Source of the DNA: Actinomycetales bacterium | Lineage (GTDB): Bacteria; Actinomycetota; Actinomycetes; Actinomycetales; Kineosporiaceae | Assembly: GCA_012719445.1 (NCBI GenBank) | Contig: JAAYAH010000119.1 | Location: 1 to 62,898 of the forward strand | Direction of reading: 5' to 3' | DNA: 62,898 nucleotides | Shown here: positions 45,446 through 53,328 of the stretch, in pieces | Position numbering within the stretch: the stretch's first letter is position 1 | Layout: every line of letters starts with the position of its first letter | Made by a program: the position numbers and the translations under genes | The notes under the pieces: generated by a model | Database searches by the model: none | The model's input: only the letters and a program-made list of their open reading frames with translations | Told to the model about the DNA's origin: nothing

Positions 45446-47989
45446 ATGGTCGTCGTCCTGGTGCTCGCGCACCTCTACGGCGTCGTTCAGTTACTGGTCC
45501 TCGCCTCAGCGGCGCGGACGGTGCGCTGGCGGGTGCTCCTGCTGTCGGTCGCGACCGGCGCCTACCTCGCCGCCCCGCTGGCGGTGATGCTGCAGTTGGT
45601 GTGGACGAGGGGCCTGTCCGTGCTCACCGGCCGGGACCTGGCCGAGGTCACCAGGGCGGCCGCCCAGGGGATCGGCCCGATCACCGAGGCACTCGCCGTC
45701 ATGCTCCCCGTGGTGCTGCTCGGCCTGCTGGCACGGGTCAGGAGGCAGTGGAGCGCGACAGACCTGGTGCTCGTCGGCGCAGCCGTCGGCTCCGGGTTCG
45801 CCCTCGCCGTGAACCTGCTCCGCTGGGCAGGGCTCGCCGACCAGGCCGCTCCCGATCCCGGCGGCGGCTGGCTCCTGCCCGCGGGGGTGCGGGTGCCCGG
45901 TCTCGGCGAGGCGTTGCTGTCGCTGCTGCCCGCCGGTGTGGAGACCGGTGCCGCGGGACTGGCAGGGGGCGGCACCAACCTGCACCTGGTCTGGGGAGCC
46001 GTGGCCGGGCTCGGGGTCGCCCTGCTCAGCCCGGAACGGGAACGCCGCCTCCGCGTGGTCGGCGGGGTTCTCCTCGTCCTCGTGGTTGCGGATCACGTGG
46101 ACCACGCCCTCGACCTGCTCCGGGCCGACGGCGGGTTCGTGACGACGATCCTGTGGCCGCTCGGCGTGCTCCGGCACCTCAGCCCGCTGGTCGGGGCCGC
46201 TGCGGTGCTCACCGCCGTGGCCATGGACGTCCACGCCGTGCGCCGGGTGAGGTCACGGGCGCCCGAGATCCTCCTGGACTGTGAGTGCGAGGTCGCGGAC
46301 ACCGGCGAGGCCGGCGTCCGGCCGCCGCTGCGGCGCCTCCTCGCCCTGGCCAGGCTGGGCGCCCGATCGCTGCCGTGGTCGGCGTGCTGGCTGTCCGGCT
46401 TCCTGCGGTTGCGCCGGGTGTTCCTGGTGACCGTGGACCGGGCGCACCGCGGCGAGGGCGACGAGGCGAGACCCCGGTCGGCGCACCGGGCCGCAGGGGA
46501 GGTCGCCGGCCTGCAGGAGGACGTCCTGGCGTTGCACCAGGCCACCGAGGGCGTCCACGGCCTGGTGACCAGGGCGGACGCCCAGGCCCTGCGGTCGAGG
46601 GCCAGGAGCGAGGGGGCGAACGGCCTGGGCGACGGGGTCGATCCCCCGGACGACGGAGCGAACCCCGGCCCGGTGCGGCGGCTGCTGACCCTGGTACCTG
46701 GTCTTCGACCGGGACAGGCGGGGGACTGGCGACCGGAGGGCCGGCAGGCGTGGGCGGGGCTGACCCTGTGGTGCGCCGTCCTGCTGCCTGTGGTGATCTA
46801 CCTCCTGCTCGGCGGTACGGCGACCTTCGCCGGGGCGCAGGGCGCCGTGACCTCGACCGCCGGCTTCTTCCTGACCTGGCTGCTCGCGATCGCCGCCGCG
46901 GTGTGGACCGGCTGGTGCACCTTCCGCGGGGTGCGGGTCCTCCGCACCGCGCTGCGGCACCCCTACGCCGAGATCGGGGCGCTCACCGAGCTGCAGCTCG
47001 GCGTCGGGGCAGGCGGGGTCGTGGTGACCCTCGGCTGCCTGCTGTGCTCGATCGGCGGCGGCGGGGCGGCCGGAACCCTCCCCGAGGGGTCGACCATCCT
47101 GTCCGGGATCCCACTGGCGACCTGTCTGGTGCTGGCGATGGCGTCGGTGCTGTTCTTCCCGCCCTCGACGCTGGTCGAGCTGGCCGGTCCCGGCAGTGCC
47201 CTCGTGGTCATGGACGCGTCGAGCTCGTCCCGGCCGGAGTTCATCGCCTCGGCGGCGCTGGGGACGGCGGGTCTCGCCCTGCGCGAGGCGACCGGGGTCG
47301 GGGTGCCGAGAACGGGGCGGGTCGCCCGCCGCGAGGCCCAGGACGGCGGCGGGAGCCGGCTGGTGCTGCCCCGGTCGGTGCAGGAGGCGTTGGAGCGGTC
47401 CAACCGGGTGGGGGCCTCGGCGCGGAGGATCGGCGCCATGGCGGTGGTCACCCCCGAGGGCAAGCCCGTTCCCGGTCCGGCGCAGATCATCGTCTTCGAC
47501 GAGACCTACCCGGACAGCGGGGTCTTCCACGGGCACGTGCGGGGCGTCGACGCCCTCGGCATCAGCATGCGTTCCGCCCTGGAGACCGCGGGGATCCCCG
47601 GCTCCGTCGAGGCCAGGTACGAGGACCCGCCCCCGGCGCGGGCCGTGGACGTGATCACCGAGCTGAACCGGCTCACGCTGGGGCCGGAGGTCGCGAAGCT
47701 GCTGGTCGGTGCAGCCTTCCACGACCCGGACCGGGTCGCGGTGCAGAAGGTGTGCCTGAAGCTGCTGGAGGGGGCGAACATGGCCCTGTGCGGGGTCGCC
47801 GCCACCTGCCTCGGCCACCTGGCCCGGATCCACGGCACCGTCGACCTCGGCCGGGTGGTGCCTGCCCTGCGGAAGCTGACCGCCAATCCCGTCGTCGCCG
47901 CGGCGGCCCTCGACGCCCTCAACGACATCGAGCGCTTCGTGACCGACCACCCGGCGGGCGCCACCGCAGGGGTGGAGCCCGGCGCCTGA
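45446..47989 (+). CDS. PrsW-like pseudoprotease fused to a HEAT-like immunity-type domain
   Basis: An 847-residue membrane protein. The N-terminal part (about 1-270) aligns by eye to the PrsW glutamic protease fold: GPITEALAVMLP where PrsW has xEExxKxxP, GFALAVNLL where PrsW has FAxxEN, then His in NLHLVWG and DHVDHAL. The second Glu, the Lys and the third Glu of the protease are replaced, so proteolysis is unlikely. A charged cytosolic region (270-440) and three or more further helices follow. The end (about 740-835) is a HEAT-like repeat with CGVAATCLGHLARIHG, as in immunity proteins of polymorphic toxins. The ATG follows GGAGCAACC. I infer a signalling or immunity role only loosely. Confidence 0.75.
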   Translation: MVVVLVLAHLYGVVQLLVLASAARTVRWRVLLLSVATGAYLAAPLAVMLQLVWTRGLSVLTGRDLAEVTRAAAQGIGPITEALAVMLPVVLLGLLARVRRQWSATDLVLVGAAVGSGFALAVNLLRWAGLADQAAPDPGGGWLLPAGVRVPGLGEALLSLLPAGVETGAAGLAGGGTNLHLVWGAVAGLGVALLSPERERRLRVVGGVLLVLVVADHVDHALDLLRADGGFVTTILWPLGVLRHLSPLVGAAAVLTAVAMDVHAVRRVRSRAPEILLDCECEVADTGEAGVRPPLRRLLALARLGARSLPWSACWLSGFLRLRRVFLVTVDRAHRGEGDEARPRSAHRAAGEVAGLQEDVLALHQATEGVHGLVTRADAQALRSRARSEGANGLGDGVDPPDDGANPGPVRRLLTLVPGLRPGQAGDWRPEGRQAWAGLTLWCAVLLPVVIYLLLGGTATFAGAQGAVTSTAGFFLTWLLAIAAAVWTGWCTFRGVRVLRTALRHPYAEIGALTELQLGVGAGGVVVTLGCLLCSIGGGGAAGTLPEGSTILSGIPLATCLVLAMASVLFFPPSTLVELAGPGSALVVMDASSSSRPEFIASAALGTAGLALREATGVGVPRTGRVARREAQDGGGSRLVLPRSVQEALERSNRVGASARRIGAMAVVTPEGKPVPGPAQIIVFDETYPDSGVFHGHVRGVDALGISMRSALETAGIPGSVEARYEDPPPARAVDVITELNRLTLGPEVAKLLVGAAFHDPDRVAVQKVCLKLLEGANMALCGVAATCLGHLARIHGTVDLGRVVPALRKLTANPVVAAAALDALNDIERFVTDHPAGATAGVEPGA

Positions 47990-48075
47990 CGCCACCCCCT
48001 GCACCCCCCGCACCCCTCACCCCCACCACCCCCCGCACCCCCGACCTCGCCCCCCCACCACCTGCTCACTCCCGA
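47990..48075. repeat. C-rich tract (G-rich on the minus strand)
   Basis: The 86 bases after the PrsW-like stop consist almost only of C runs separated by A/T/G. The minus strand therefore carries at least eight G runs of three to seven with short loops, well able to form G-quadruplexes. It lies between converging genes and may act in termination. Confidence 0.7.
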
Positions 48076-48157
48076 CCCGCTACGACCGACGCGACGCTCG
48101 CCCCGCACGCGTCGCCGTCGGTCGGCGGACCGCCGCTACATGCGGACCGGTCGCGAC

Positions 48158-48229
48158 CCGGATCGGTTGATACAGCGCGCTCCGGATCGGTCGGCACGGC
48201 GCGATCCGGAGCGGTCAGAACAGGGAGTA
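48158..48229. repeat. Three 24-bp repeats, the last covering the DUF6636 gene end
   Basis: Units starting at 48158, 48182 and 48206 share CCGGATCGGT or CCGGAGCGGT and end in a GCGCG/GGGAG block. The third unit overlaps the last codons and stop (minus strand, 48215-48217) of the DUF6636 gene, so the other two look like extra copies of that gene's 3' end. Confidence 0.82.
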
Positions 48230-48826
48230 CTTCTCCCGGGACACCGAGAACCCGTGGCCGGTCGCGGAGTTCGTGCAGGTGATGCCGCTGTTCGCGCTGA
48301 CGCAGGTGATCGTCTTCAGCTTCACGCCCTGCCCGTACTCGAGGACGGGAGCGTCCTGGGCGTTCACCGCGGCGTCACTGACACATTCGAAACCGGCCTT
48401 CGCATCCAGGGTCAGCGCCTGTCCCCAGTCGAACTCGCAGTCGGTGGGCTTCGCCGGGGCCTTCCAGGTCTTCTGGCTGATGTCGCACCGTGCCCCGACC
48501 GGCATCTCCGTGTCGACGGTGGAGACGGCGCACGCGATGTTCCTGCTGGGGCTGAAGAACTCGACGAGGGACTTCTTCCCGGTGTGGTCCGTCACGGACA
48601 CCTGCGGTGAGCCGTCGGTCGTGGTGGTCGTGACCGTGGGGTCCCTGTCCGGAGCCGCCGCCGAGGTCATGCCGGCAGTCGTCGTGGACTCTGACGCCGT
48701 GGTCGGGTTGTCGGAAGAGCTGCAGCCCGTCAGCAGCGCGAGCAGCGCCGCGGCCGCGAGAACGAGACCGGTCGGTGCCTGCCGGCGGGTTCCCGCCGGG
48801 ATCCGGGTGGTGGTTCGGGTGAGCAT
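48215..48826 (-). CDS. DUF6636-type lipoprotein
   Basis: A 203-residue exported lipoprotein. Its signal peptide ends in lipobox LLTGC, followed by a Ser/Thr-rich linker. The conserved C-terminal domain (about 90-203) has SPSRNIACAVS, GARCDIS, DCEFDWGQAL, LEYGQGVK, GITCTNSATGHGFSVSRE and the terminal YSLF. The Cys spacing and GHGF-SR-Y ending match DUF6636 proteins of actinobacteria, whose function is unknown. The ATG follows AGGAGAACC. It is divergent from the second SLATT gene. Confidence 0.85.
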   Translation of the reverse strand: MLTRTTTRIPAGTRRQAPTGLVLAAAALLALLTGCSSSDNPTTASESTTTAGMTSAAAPDRDPTVTTTTTDGSPQVSVTDHTGKKSLVEFFSPSRNIACAVSTVDTEMPVGARCDISQKTWKAPAKPTDCEFDWGQALTLDAKAGFECVSDAAVNAQDAPVLEYGQGVKLKTITCVSANSGITCTNSATGHGFSVSREKYSLF

Positions 48827-49030
48827 GGTTCTCCTCGCTCGTGGTCGTTCGGGTGTCCCCACGGCACCGGTCTGCTGCGGGTCGCCCTCCGATCGTCCGA
48901 CTCCGGTCGTCCGGCGTGGCCACCCGCGGGTGCCGCACCTCCTCCGACGCCCGCACGCGCCACGAGGTTGTCGCCCGGAGCGCCCACTTTGTGGCCCGAT
49001 CGCCGTGGCGGGCACCGGCGCACGGCTCCG

Positions 49031-49112
49031 AAGCCCCGACGGGAGCCCCGGCGAGAACCCTGAGCCCGGTGAGAGCCCCGACGCGAGCCCCGACGCGAGC
49101 CCCGACGAGGCC
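49031..49112. repeat. GAGCCCCGACGC repeats in the DUF6636/SLATT divergent gap
   Basis: Within the 425-bp gap 48827-49251, the 12-mer GAGCCCCGACGC and close variants occur about six times. Apart from likely promoter sequence near 49190-49240 (an AT-softer patch with CACACTTCAC), I see no other element in this gap. Confidence 0.6.
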
Positions 49113-49251
49113 GGTCAGTCGGCCGGTACCCGCGTACAGGGGACGAATGCGGCGTTCTCGTCAACCGGGTCGACGGCCGGGGGACGGGTGCGGCACACTT
49201 CACCGCGCAGCGGGGTGCGTGTGAACGATCGTCACGAGGAAGGGCGAACCG

Positions 49252-49770
49252 GTGGCCAGTTCTGCATCCCAGCGCGGTGAGACTCCCCTGCTGGGCACGT
49301 GGCTCGACGGGGTGAGGATCCTGCACATCGCGCACGGGATCGCCGCCGACCGCTACGCCAAGGTGACCCGGGTGGTCGGCGTGCTCGTCGCCGTGACCGC
49401 GGCGGTGGTCGGGACCGTGGTGATCGTCGCTGCGTACAAGGGCGTCACCGACCGGGTGCTCTACGCCGTCGCCGGGCTGAGTCTGTTCGTCGCCGTGCTG
49501 GGGATCGCGCAGACCGTGCTGAACTTCCCCGAGCTGACGTCCACGCACCGGCAGGCCTTCGTCCAGTACGGCGTGCTGCGCCGCCAGCTGGAGATCCAGG
49601 CCGCGGGTGACCGGGGCGGCCGGGCCGGCAACGCCGAGCTGGAGAAGGCCAACGACACCTGGAGCGAGATCGAGGAGTCCTCGCCCCGGGTCGGTCGCCT
49701 GCTCCGCTTCACCGCTCGCCGCGAGCTCGTCCGCGCCGCTCGCCGCGCCGAGGCCAAGGACGAGGACTGA
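49252..49770 (+). CDS. SLATT-like two-transmembrane protein (copy 2)
   Basis: A 172-residue protein: WLDGVRILHIAHGIAADRYAKVTR, two membrane helices (about 45-95), then FPELTSTHRQAFVQYGVLRR, an acidic helix and a basic C-terminal helix. The pattern is the same as the protein at 41033 without its proline-rich N-terminus, so they are paralogues. SLATT proteins elsewhere act as membrane effectors of nucleotide-signalling defence systems, but no CD-NTase or SLOG gene is nearby. The GTG start has GAAGGG seven bases upstream. Confidence 0.8.
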   Translation: MASSASQRGETPLLGTWLDGVRILHIAHGIAADRYAKVTRVVGVLVAVTAAVVGTVVIVAAYKGVTDRVLYAVAGLSLFVAVLGIAQTVLNFPELTSTHRQAFVQYGVLRRQLEIQAAGDRGGRAGNAELEKANDTWSEIEESSPRVGRLLRFTARRELVRAARRAEAKDED

Positions 49771-50171
49771 CCCTCTCCCGCGCGGGTCGCTCGTGCGGGT
49801 CTCTTGCGACCGTCGCTGATCCATGGCTTGATGCGGGCTGCGTTGTGCCCGAGGCGGATCAGGACGCGTCTGCTTGGGGGATGGCGGACTGCTGCATGGC
49901 ACTGTGCCAAGAGCGATTAGGGTAGGCCTCGACACGACAGCTTGGTACTGCCCTGACCCGCCTGGCAGGCGTATTCTGGGCGGATCGAGCGGTCTGTAAT
50001 GCCTCCTAACTACCGCATGCTGTGTGTAAGCTTCCCATCGGCCACATAGCAGATTGAATGGATTGATCTGACGTGAGACAGGACGGTCACGGGTTGTCGT
50101 CCCCCCCGGTCGCGACGACTGGACCCGGCTGCCCGGGCGACCCTCGGGCGAGGGGCGGCTGGTCCTCACCG
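49771..50171. other. AT-softer intergenic region before the XRE locus
   Basis: About 400 bp without a gene. Base composition drops in GC from about 49890 on. The decamer CTCCTAACTA (50003-50012) and octamer ACATAGCA (50044-50051) recur at 53333-53342 and 53349-53356. No promoter with both good -35 and -10 could be fixed. An in-frame GTG at 50073 could be a leaderless start for the small ORF that follows. Confidence 0.4.
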
Positions 50172-50420
50172 GTGTCCATCCGGGCGACGATCTCCACCGG
50201 GGCCGTCAAGGCCCGGGATTCCGGTGCCGATGCGCAGAAGGCGGCGGAGTTCTCTCTTCGTACGTCGGCATTCGGAGTCGAGTGGCCGGGGGCGCTGGCG
50301 GAAAGGCTGCCGGCACCCGGACAGGGTGGGGGGATCGTGGTACGGGACGCCCATGGGGCAGTCGCACGACAGCGTGAGGTGCGTGTCACCGCTGGGGACC
50401 TCCTGGAGGTGCGGTCATGA
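50172..50420 (+). CDS. Small unknown protein translationally coupled to the XRE regulator
   Basis: An 82-residue reading frame from GTG 50172 (or 115 codons from GTG 50073) whose TGA overlaps the XRE start as ATGA. That overlap is the main reason to believe it is expressed. The centre reads AAEFSLRTSAFGVEWPGALA and the end REVRVTAGDLLEV. No known family is recognised and it is not DUF397. Third-position GC is lower than in neighbouring genes, consistent with acquired DNA. A weak ribosome site leaves the start open. Confidence 0.45.
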   Translation: MSIRATISTGAVKARDSGADAQKAAEFSLRTSAFGVEWPGALAERLPAPGQGGGIVVRDAHGAVARQREVRVTAGDLLEVRS

Positions 50421-51325
50421 CGGCCAAGGGTTCCGCCAGGCTGGGCACTGATCCCATGGCCCAGCGCAGGCGGCTGCGGCAGGAGCTGAAGAGACTGCGC
50501 ACCGAGGCCGGGATGACCCAGCGCGAGGTGGCCCAGGCGCTGGACTGGTCCCCCTCCAAGGTGATCCGGATCGAGAACGGATCGGTGGCCGTGGCCACCA
50601 CCGACCTCCGGGCGCTGCTCATGCTGTTCGAGATGAAGGACAAGCGCCACGAGCAGGAGCTCGTGGAGATGGCCAGGGCATCGAAGAAGCAGCCGTGGGC
50701 CCAGTTCAGGGACGTCTACTCGCACGAGGCCATCCAGTACTTCGCCTACGAGGCCTCGGCCAGCATCATCCGCGAGTACAGCAACTCGTGGGTTCCCGGC
50801 CTGCTGCAGACCGAGGAGTACGCGACCGCTCTGTTGAGTGGTGTCTGGTCGCCCGAGGAGAAGGTGGTGTCGCGCAAGGTCGAGTTCCGGATGGAGCGTC
50901 AGGAGGAGCTGCTCGACCGTGAGCAGCCTCCCGAGATGTTCTTCATCATGGACGAGGCCGTGCTGCGGCAGGGGGTGGGCGGGCCAAGGACCATGCGTCG
51001 CCAGCTCGAGCGGCTCGCCGAGCTCGCCAAGCGGCCGGAGATCACGATCCAGATCCTTCCGTTCGGATCCGGCGCCCACTTCGGGATGCGGGGTCCGTTC
51101 ATCTACCTGGAGTTCCCCAGCGAAGGCGACGACGACGTCCTGTTCCTGGAGAACCAGCTCGGTGACCAGGTCTCCAGGGACGACACCGAGATCACCACCC
51201 AGTTCCTCCAGGCCTTCTGGGACATGGAGGAGAAGGCGTCCCCGACCGGGGCCCTGGGCGCGTACCTCGACAAGGCGCTCGCCTCGCTGTCCGAGGGGAA
51301 CGAGACGAGCGAGACGACGACATGA
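50417..51325 (+). CDS. XRE-family regulator with DUF5753 (WhiJ/Scr1-like)
   Basis: A 302-residue protein. The helix-turn-helix at about 22-70 reads LRTEAGMTQREVAQALDWSPSKVIRIENG, followed by a DUF5753 domain (about 105-285) with WVPGLLQTEEYA, RMERQEELL and ITIQILPFGSGAHFGMRG. The group is paired with DUF397 proteins in Streptomyces, where such pairs affect development and antibiotic production. ATG 50417 follows GGAGGTG at a five-base spacing and overlaps the preceding ORF. A DUF397 gene lies 241 bp downstream behind a palindrome that could be its operator. Confidence 0.92.
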   Translation: MTAKGSARLGTDPMAQRRRLRQELKRLRTEAGMTQREVAQALDWSPSKVIRIENGSVAVATTDLRALLMLFEMKDKRHEQELVEMARASKKQPWAQFRDVYSHEAIQYFAYEASASIIREYSNSWVPGLLQTEEYATALLSGVWSPEEKVVSRKVEFRMERQEELLDREQPPEMFFIMDEAVLRQGVGGPRTMRRQLERLAELAKRPEITIQILPFGSGAHFGMRGPFIYLEFPSEGDDDVLFLENQLGDQVSRDDTEITTQFLQAFWDMEEKASPTGALGAYLDKALASLSEGNETSETTT

Positions 51326-51400
51326 CGGTCGGACGAGTGACCCGAGACGACGGAAGGTCGAGCGGAAGGGACAACTGATAAGCCCCGGGTCCGTGGAGAG

Positions 51401-51429
51401 GCGATACCTCCCTCCGAGCGAGGTATCGC
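51401..51429. promoter_or_regulatory. Perfect 10-bp inverted repeat between the XRE and DUF397 genes
   Basis: GCGATACCTC (51401-51410) and GAGGTATCGC (51420-51429) are exact reverse complements with a nine-base loop. A TACACT hexamer suited to a -10 box lies at 51469-51474, 93 bp before the DUF397 start, so the palindrome could be an operator for the XRE protein or a terminator of its transcript. It lacks a U-tract. Confidence 0.6.
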
Positions 51430-51566
51430 AATCTTGTGCTGCTCTAGCCTCGGTGAGCCGATTCTGGCTACACTCAAGCAACACTCACAACGGACAAAGC
51501 GGGTACTCGGGACGATCGGACATCGTTGTCACCGTGCTGCGTCCACTGGTCTGCCGCGGGAGTGCT

Positions 51567-51812
51567 ATGTCCGAGCCAGAGGGTATGAACGCAATGTGGC
51601 ACAAGAGCACTCACTCTGCGTCGGGTGGGTGCGTCGAGGTGCGGATCGTGGACCGGAAGATCCAGGTCAGGGACTCGAAGGACCCACAGGGGCCGGTCCT
51701 CAACTTCTCCGTCGTCGAGTGGACGGCCTTCCTCGGCGGTGTGCGGGACGGCGAGTTCGATCTCTCGCCGGCGCAGCGGGGTGGGGGATTCGCGGAGCCG
51801 CTGCCGCGCTGA
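51567..51812 (+). CDS. DUF397-domain protein
   Basis: An 81-residue protein with the complete DUF397 pattern: MWHKSTHSASGGCVEV, VQVRDSKDP-like segment (IQVRDSKDPQGPVLNFS) and VEWTAFLGGVRDGEFD. DUF397 proteins act with XRE-DUF5753 regulators, probably as direct binding partners that switch them off. ATG 51567 follows GGGAG; ATG 51585 is a second choice. The pairing with the upstream regulator is typical. Confidence 0.93.
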   Translation: MSEPEGMNAMWHKSTHSASGGCVEVRIVDRKIQVRDSKDPQGPVLNFSVVEWTAFLGGVRDGEFDLSPAQRGGGFAEPLPR

Positions 51813-51905
51813 CTGCTCCGGGCACGACAGGTCCTGCGCCCTCGTGCGCGGCGCAGGACCTGGTCGGATCCCGTGGTTCCGTCGGGTCGTCGCGGTGGCT
51901 CCGGA

Positions 51906-52649
51906 TCACGTGGTCGCCGGGGCGTACCTGGTCCGGGTGCGGCGCCGAGTCACCTCGGGGGCAATCGGTGCCGGTGGGTCGGCGATCCCCGGCGCCTCCG
52001 AGCCTCTCGCCGTCGCCGAGGCTCTGATCACCTCCGACGACCGCGCTCCTCGGGGCGGACCCGCGGCTCGGGGCGGCTCGACCGCCTGTCGGTCCTCCCT
52101 CCGGATGATGTCCAGGGTGACGAGGTGGGGACGACCGGGGTGACCGACGACGTGGACCGTCCTCGCCCAGCAGGCGGTACGGAACAGGTCCAGCGCGCCG
52201 TGGAAGTCGTCGGTCGTCGTCCCCGTCGGGAGCAGCAACGTGACCCGCTCACCGCCGGCCGTGGTCCTGGTCAGCAGCACGGCCGGGGGGAAGCCGTTCC
52301 GGGAGTGGATCCGGGCCTCGTCGCAGGCTGCCCGCACCCGGTGCGGGGTGGCCAACCGGAAGGCGACCCTGATCGTGAACCGACGCAGCGGCCCGACCGT
52401 CGTGACCAGGGCGAGGGCTGCGCCGACGAGCAGCGCCGCCCCCGCGGTTCCCCAGGCACGCCACGACCCGGCGAGCACGGCGAGCACGGCGACGGTCAGC
52501 GTCGTCTCGTACCGCCAGCGCCAGACCAGGGTCGGCGCCGTCGGCCGGTGGGTCGGACGCAGGCGGGCGGCGTCCAGGACCACGTTCCCCTCCTGACGGA
52601 TCCGGGCATCGCCCACCGTGCGACGCGGCCCCACCCGCGCCCTGGTCAT
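51906..52649 (-). CDS. Two-TM protein resembling actinomycete integrative-element cargo
   Basis: A 247-residue protein. A basic N-terminus is followed by WRWRYETTLTVAVLAVLAG, two membrane helices (about 40-85) and a cytosolic domain with HRVRAACDEARIHSRNGFPP, GERVTLLLPTGTTTDDF and HLVTLDIIRRED, then a Pro/Arg-rich tail. From memory, the layout and the motifs HRxRxxCxxAxIxSR...GERV...LVxLDxIRR are typical of proteins encoded beside FtsK-like transfer genes in actinomycete integrative conjugative elements. No FtsK/Tra, Rep or integrase is present here, so this is a fragment or a relocated module. The ATG overlaps the upstream stop as ATGA. Confidence 0.72.
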   Translation of the reverse strand: MTRARVGPRRTVGDARIRQEGNVVLDAARLRPTHRPTAPTLVWRWRYETTLTVAVLAVLAGSWRAWGTAGAALLVGAALALVTTVGPLRRFTIRVAFRLATPHRVRAACDEARIHSRNGFPPAVLLTRTTAGGERVTLLLPTGTTTDDFHGALDLFRTACWARTVHVVGHPGRPHLVTLDIIRREDRQAVEPPRAAGPPRGARSSEVIRASATARGSEAPGIADPPAPIAPEVTRRRTRTRYAPATT

Positions 52650-53107
52650 GAGACGTTCGCCCCTTGACCGGGTCGGCTCCACCGGATCGTCGCGTCGGTG
52701 TCGGCCGGGCACGACGTCCAGTGGGGCCGAGGGCTCAGGCAGCGCGGGCAGGCGTTGACCCCGTCCGCCACGGTCGGCGCCGCGGCGGGGACGCCGAACC
52801 GCGGGTCCCGGTAGAGCCGACCGCCCCATCCGGTCGGGGTCACCTCCCACCCGTCAGGCTCCGTCGCCTCGTTCCCGGCGAGCAGCCGGAGGGTGAGGCG
52901 CTCGGCGAGGAGGCGGAACCGGTGCAGGAACCGCCGGCCGGGGCGGCCGGTCGGCGGATGTCCTGCCCGTCCCAGCCCGGTCGCCGGACCAGCACCCCGC
53001 AGGGGGATGTCGGGCGGCGAGGTGGCCTGCCAGGAGCGCGAAACCGGGTGATCGGCGCGGATTCCGGACCCTCGCCCCCGAGGTGGTACGCGAGTACTGT
53101 TGGACAT
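52646..53107 (-). CDS. Unknown small protein, operon partner of the two-TM protein
   Basis: A 153-residue basic protein. It has a Gly/Arg-rich N-terminus, HRFRLLAERLTLRLLAG in the middle, WEVTPTGWGGRLYRDPRFG, and a C-terminal CPRC...HWTSCP pair that could bind zinc. Start ATG 53107 lies eight bases after AAGGGA. It is followed by the two-TM gene with an ATGA overlap, so the pair is co-translated. I cannot assign a family with confidence. Confidence 0.68.
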   Translation of the reverse strand: MSNSTRVPPRGRGSGIRADHPVSRSWQATSPPDIPLRGAGPATGLGRAGHPPTGRPGRRFLHRFRLLAERLTLRLLAGNEATEPDGWEVTPTGWGGRLYRDPRFGVPAAAPTVADGVNACPRCLSPRPHWTSCPADTDATIRWSRPGQGANVS

Positions 53108-53160
53108 AGTCACAGTCCCTTCGTGAGTAGCTGACACCAGTCCGTCGGGCCGTGGCGTTC

Positions 53161-53190
53161 CTTGGACCGGCGTTGCCGCGCCGGTCCAAG
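53161..53190. promoter_or_regulatory. Perfect 12-bp inverted repeat upstream of the two-gene minus operon
   Basis: CTTGGACCGGCG (53161-53172) and CGCCGGTCCAAG (53179-53190) are exact reverse complements with a six-base loop. The element lies 54-83 bp upstream of the small unknown gene. It could be an operator or a leader attenuator; no U-tract follows on either strand. Confidence 0.7.
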
Positions 53191-53290
53191 AGCGTTTGGG
53201 CACCTGAGCCTGTCAAACGCTGCCGGTGAGAGCCTGGCCGCGCGGGTCGCACCGCGGCTCAGCTCCGATCAGATCTCCGTCGTGCCGTCC

Positions 53291-53328
53291 CCGGATGCAG
53301 ATGGCGAGGTCCATCCAGGAGCATCCGG
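53291..53328. other. Two-tier stem-loop in the 53.1-53.6 kb gap
   Basis: The outer arms CCGGATGC (53291-53298) and GCATCCGG (53321-53328) enclose an inner stem GATGG/CCATC (53300-53304, 53311-53315) with loop CGAGGT. Immediately to the right (53333-53356) is an AT-rich patch with CTCCTAACTA and ACATAGCA. The remainder of the 550-bp gap to 53656 has no supportable gene. Confidence 0.5.

Noticed and set aside
41033-49770. CBASS or other nucleotide-signalling defence system around the SLATT genes
   Set aside because: No CD-NTase, SLOG, Cap2/Cap3 or other effector gene is present; neighbours are wall, lipoprotein and phosphatase genes.
49942-49977. Promoter TTGGTA/TATTCT before the XRE locus
   Set aside because: The spacing of 24 bases is too long for a sigma-70-type promoter.
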